Origin: Actinomycetes bacterium
GTDB lineage: Bacteria > Actinomycetota > Actinomycetes > Actinomycetales > Cellulomonadaceae
DNA length: 12,715 nt
Reading direction: 5' to 3'
Assembly (NCBI GenBank): GCA_023389455.1
Contig: JAEWEJ010000392.1
Span: forward strand, 1-12,715
The notes under the pieces were generated by a model. That model ran no database searches. It was given only the letters and a program-made list of their open reading frames with translations, and had not been told where the DNA came from. The position numbers and the translations under genes are program-made. Shown piece after piece: positions 12,687 to 12,715 of the stretch (its first letter is position 1; every line of letters begins with the position of its first letter).

Positions 12687-12715
12687 GGCCCGCCGTGCGC
12701 CCGGCACGGCGGGCC
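12687..12715 (+). terminator. Hairpin after hisD at the window edge
   Basis: GGCCCGCCGTGC (12687-12698) pairs perfectly with GCACGGCGGGCC (12704-12715), a 12-bp stem with a 5-base loop, starting 7 bases past the hisD stop. The sequence beyond is not visible, so a T-run cannot be judged. It may end the hisD transcript. Confidence 0.6.

Noticed and set aside
1..12715. Search for tRNA, rRNA, CRISPR arrays, insertion sequences, phage or defence genes.
   Set aside because: None was seen; no spaced repeats of CRISPR type, no transposase-like product and no long terminal inverted repeats occur in the window.

Overview
The window is a gene-dense, very GC-rich stretch of chromosome from an actinobacterium. 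The gene content fits Micrococcales, probably Cellulomonas or a close relative; this genus guess is from memory of protein style and gene order, not from a search. The order ftsZ - pgeF - sepF - yggT - divIVA is the 3' end of the actinobacterial division and cell-wall (dcw) cluster. GTG starts are common. All genes run on the + strand except one small S4-domain gene.

Region 1 (1-3871) covers division and polar growth. It holds a complete ftsZ whose GTG start is at base 2, then pgeF, sepF, yggT and divIVA. FtsZ forms the cytokinetic ring, SepF ties the FtsZ C-terminal peptide to the membrane, and DivIVA organises poles and septum. The yggS gene that often lies between pgeF and sepF is missing. 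In its place is a 178-bp gap with a perfect 10-bp inverted repeat and a probable sepF promoter. The divIVA promoter shares sequence blocks with it.

Region 2 (3872-6387): a hairpin terminator and about 370 bp of non-coding DNA follow divIVA. Next come a DksA/TraR-type zinc-finger gene with the best sigma-A-like promoter in the window, then lspA (signal peptidase II), which overlaps an rluD-type pseudouridine synthase gene by 4 bp.

Region 3 (6388-10071) is dnaE, encoding the replicative DNA polymerase III alpha subunit with a complete metal-binding PHP proofreading domain. It converges on the small S4 gene across a pair of hairpins.

Region 4 (10072-11266): the minus-strand S4-domain RNA-binding gene diverges from an ArsR-family regulator gene that is translationally coupled to an SRPBCC/AHSA1-like gene. 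The shared intergenic region is unusually AT-rich and carries a perfect GTTATATAAC palindrome and a run of nine G.

Region 5 (11267-12715) is hisD (histidinol dehydrogenase) with a 12-bp hairpin just after it that ends at the window edge.

The genes are mostly conserved housekeeping genes. I see no mobile element, CRISPR array, tRNA, rRNA or clearly novel system. The most interesting signals are regulatory: related promoter blocks with inverted GACAC motifs in front of sepF and divIVA, and a repeated layout (TAGACT-like -10 box, 6-7 bases, start codon) predicting leaderless mRNAs for lspA, dnaE, hisD and the S4 gene.
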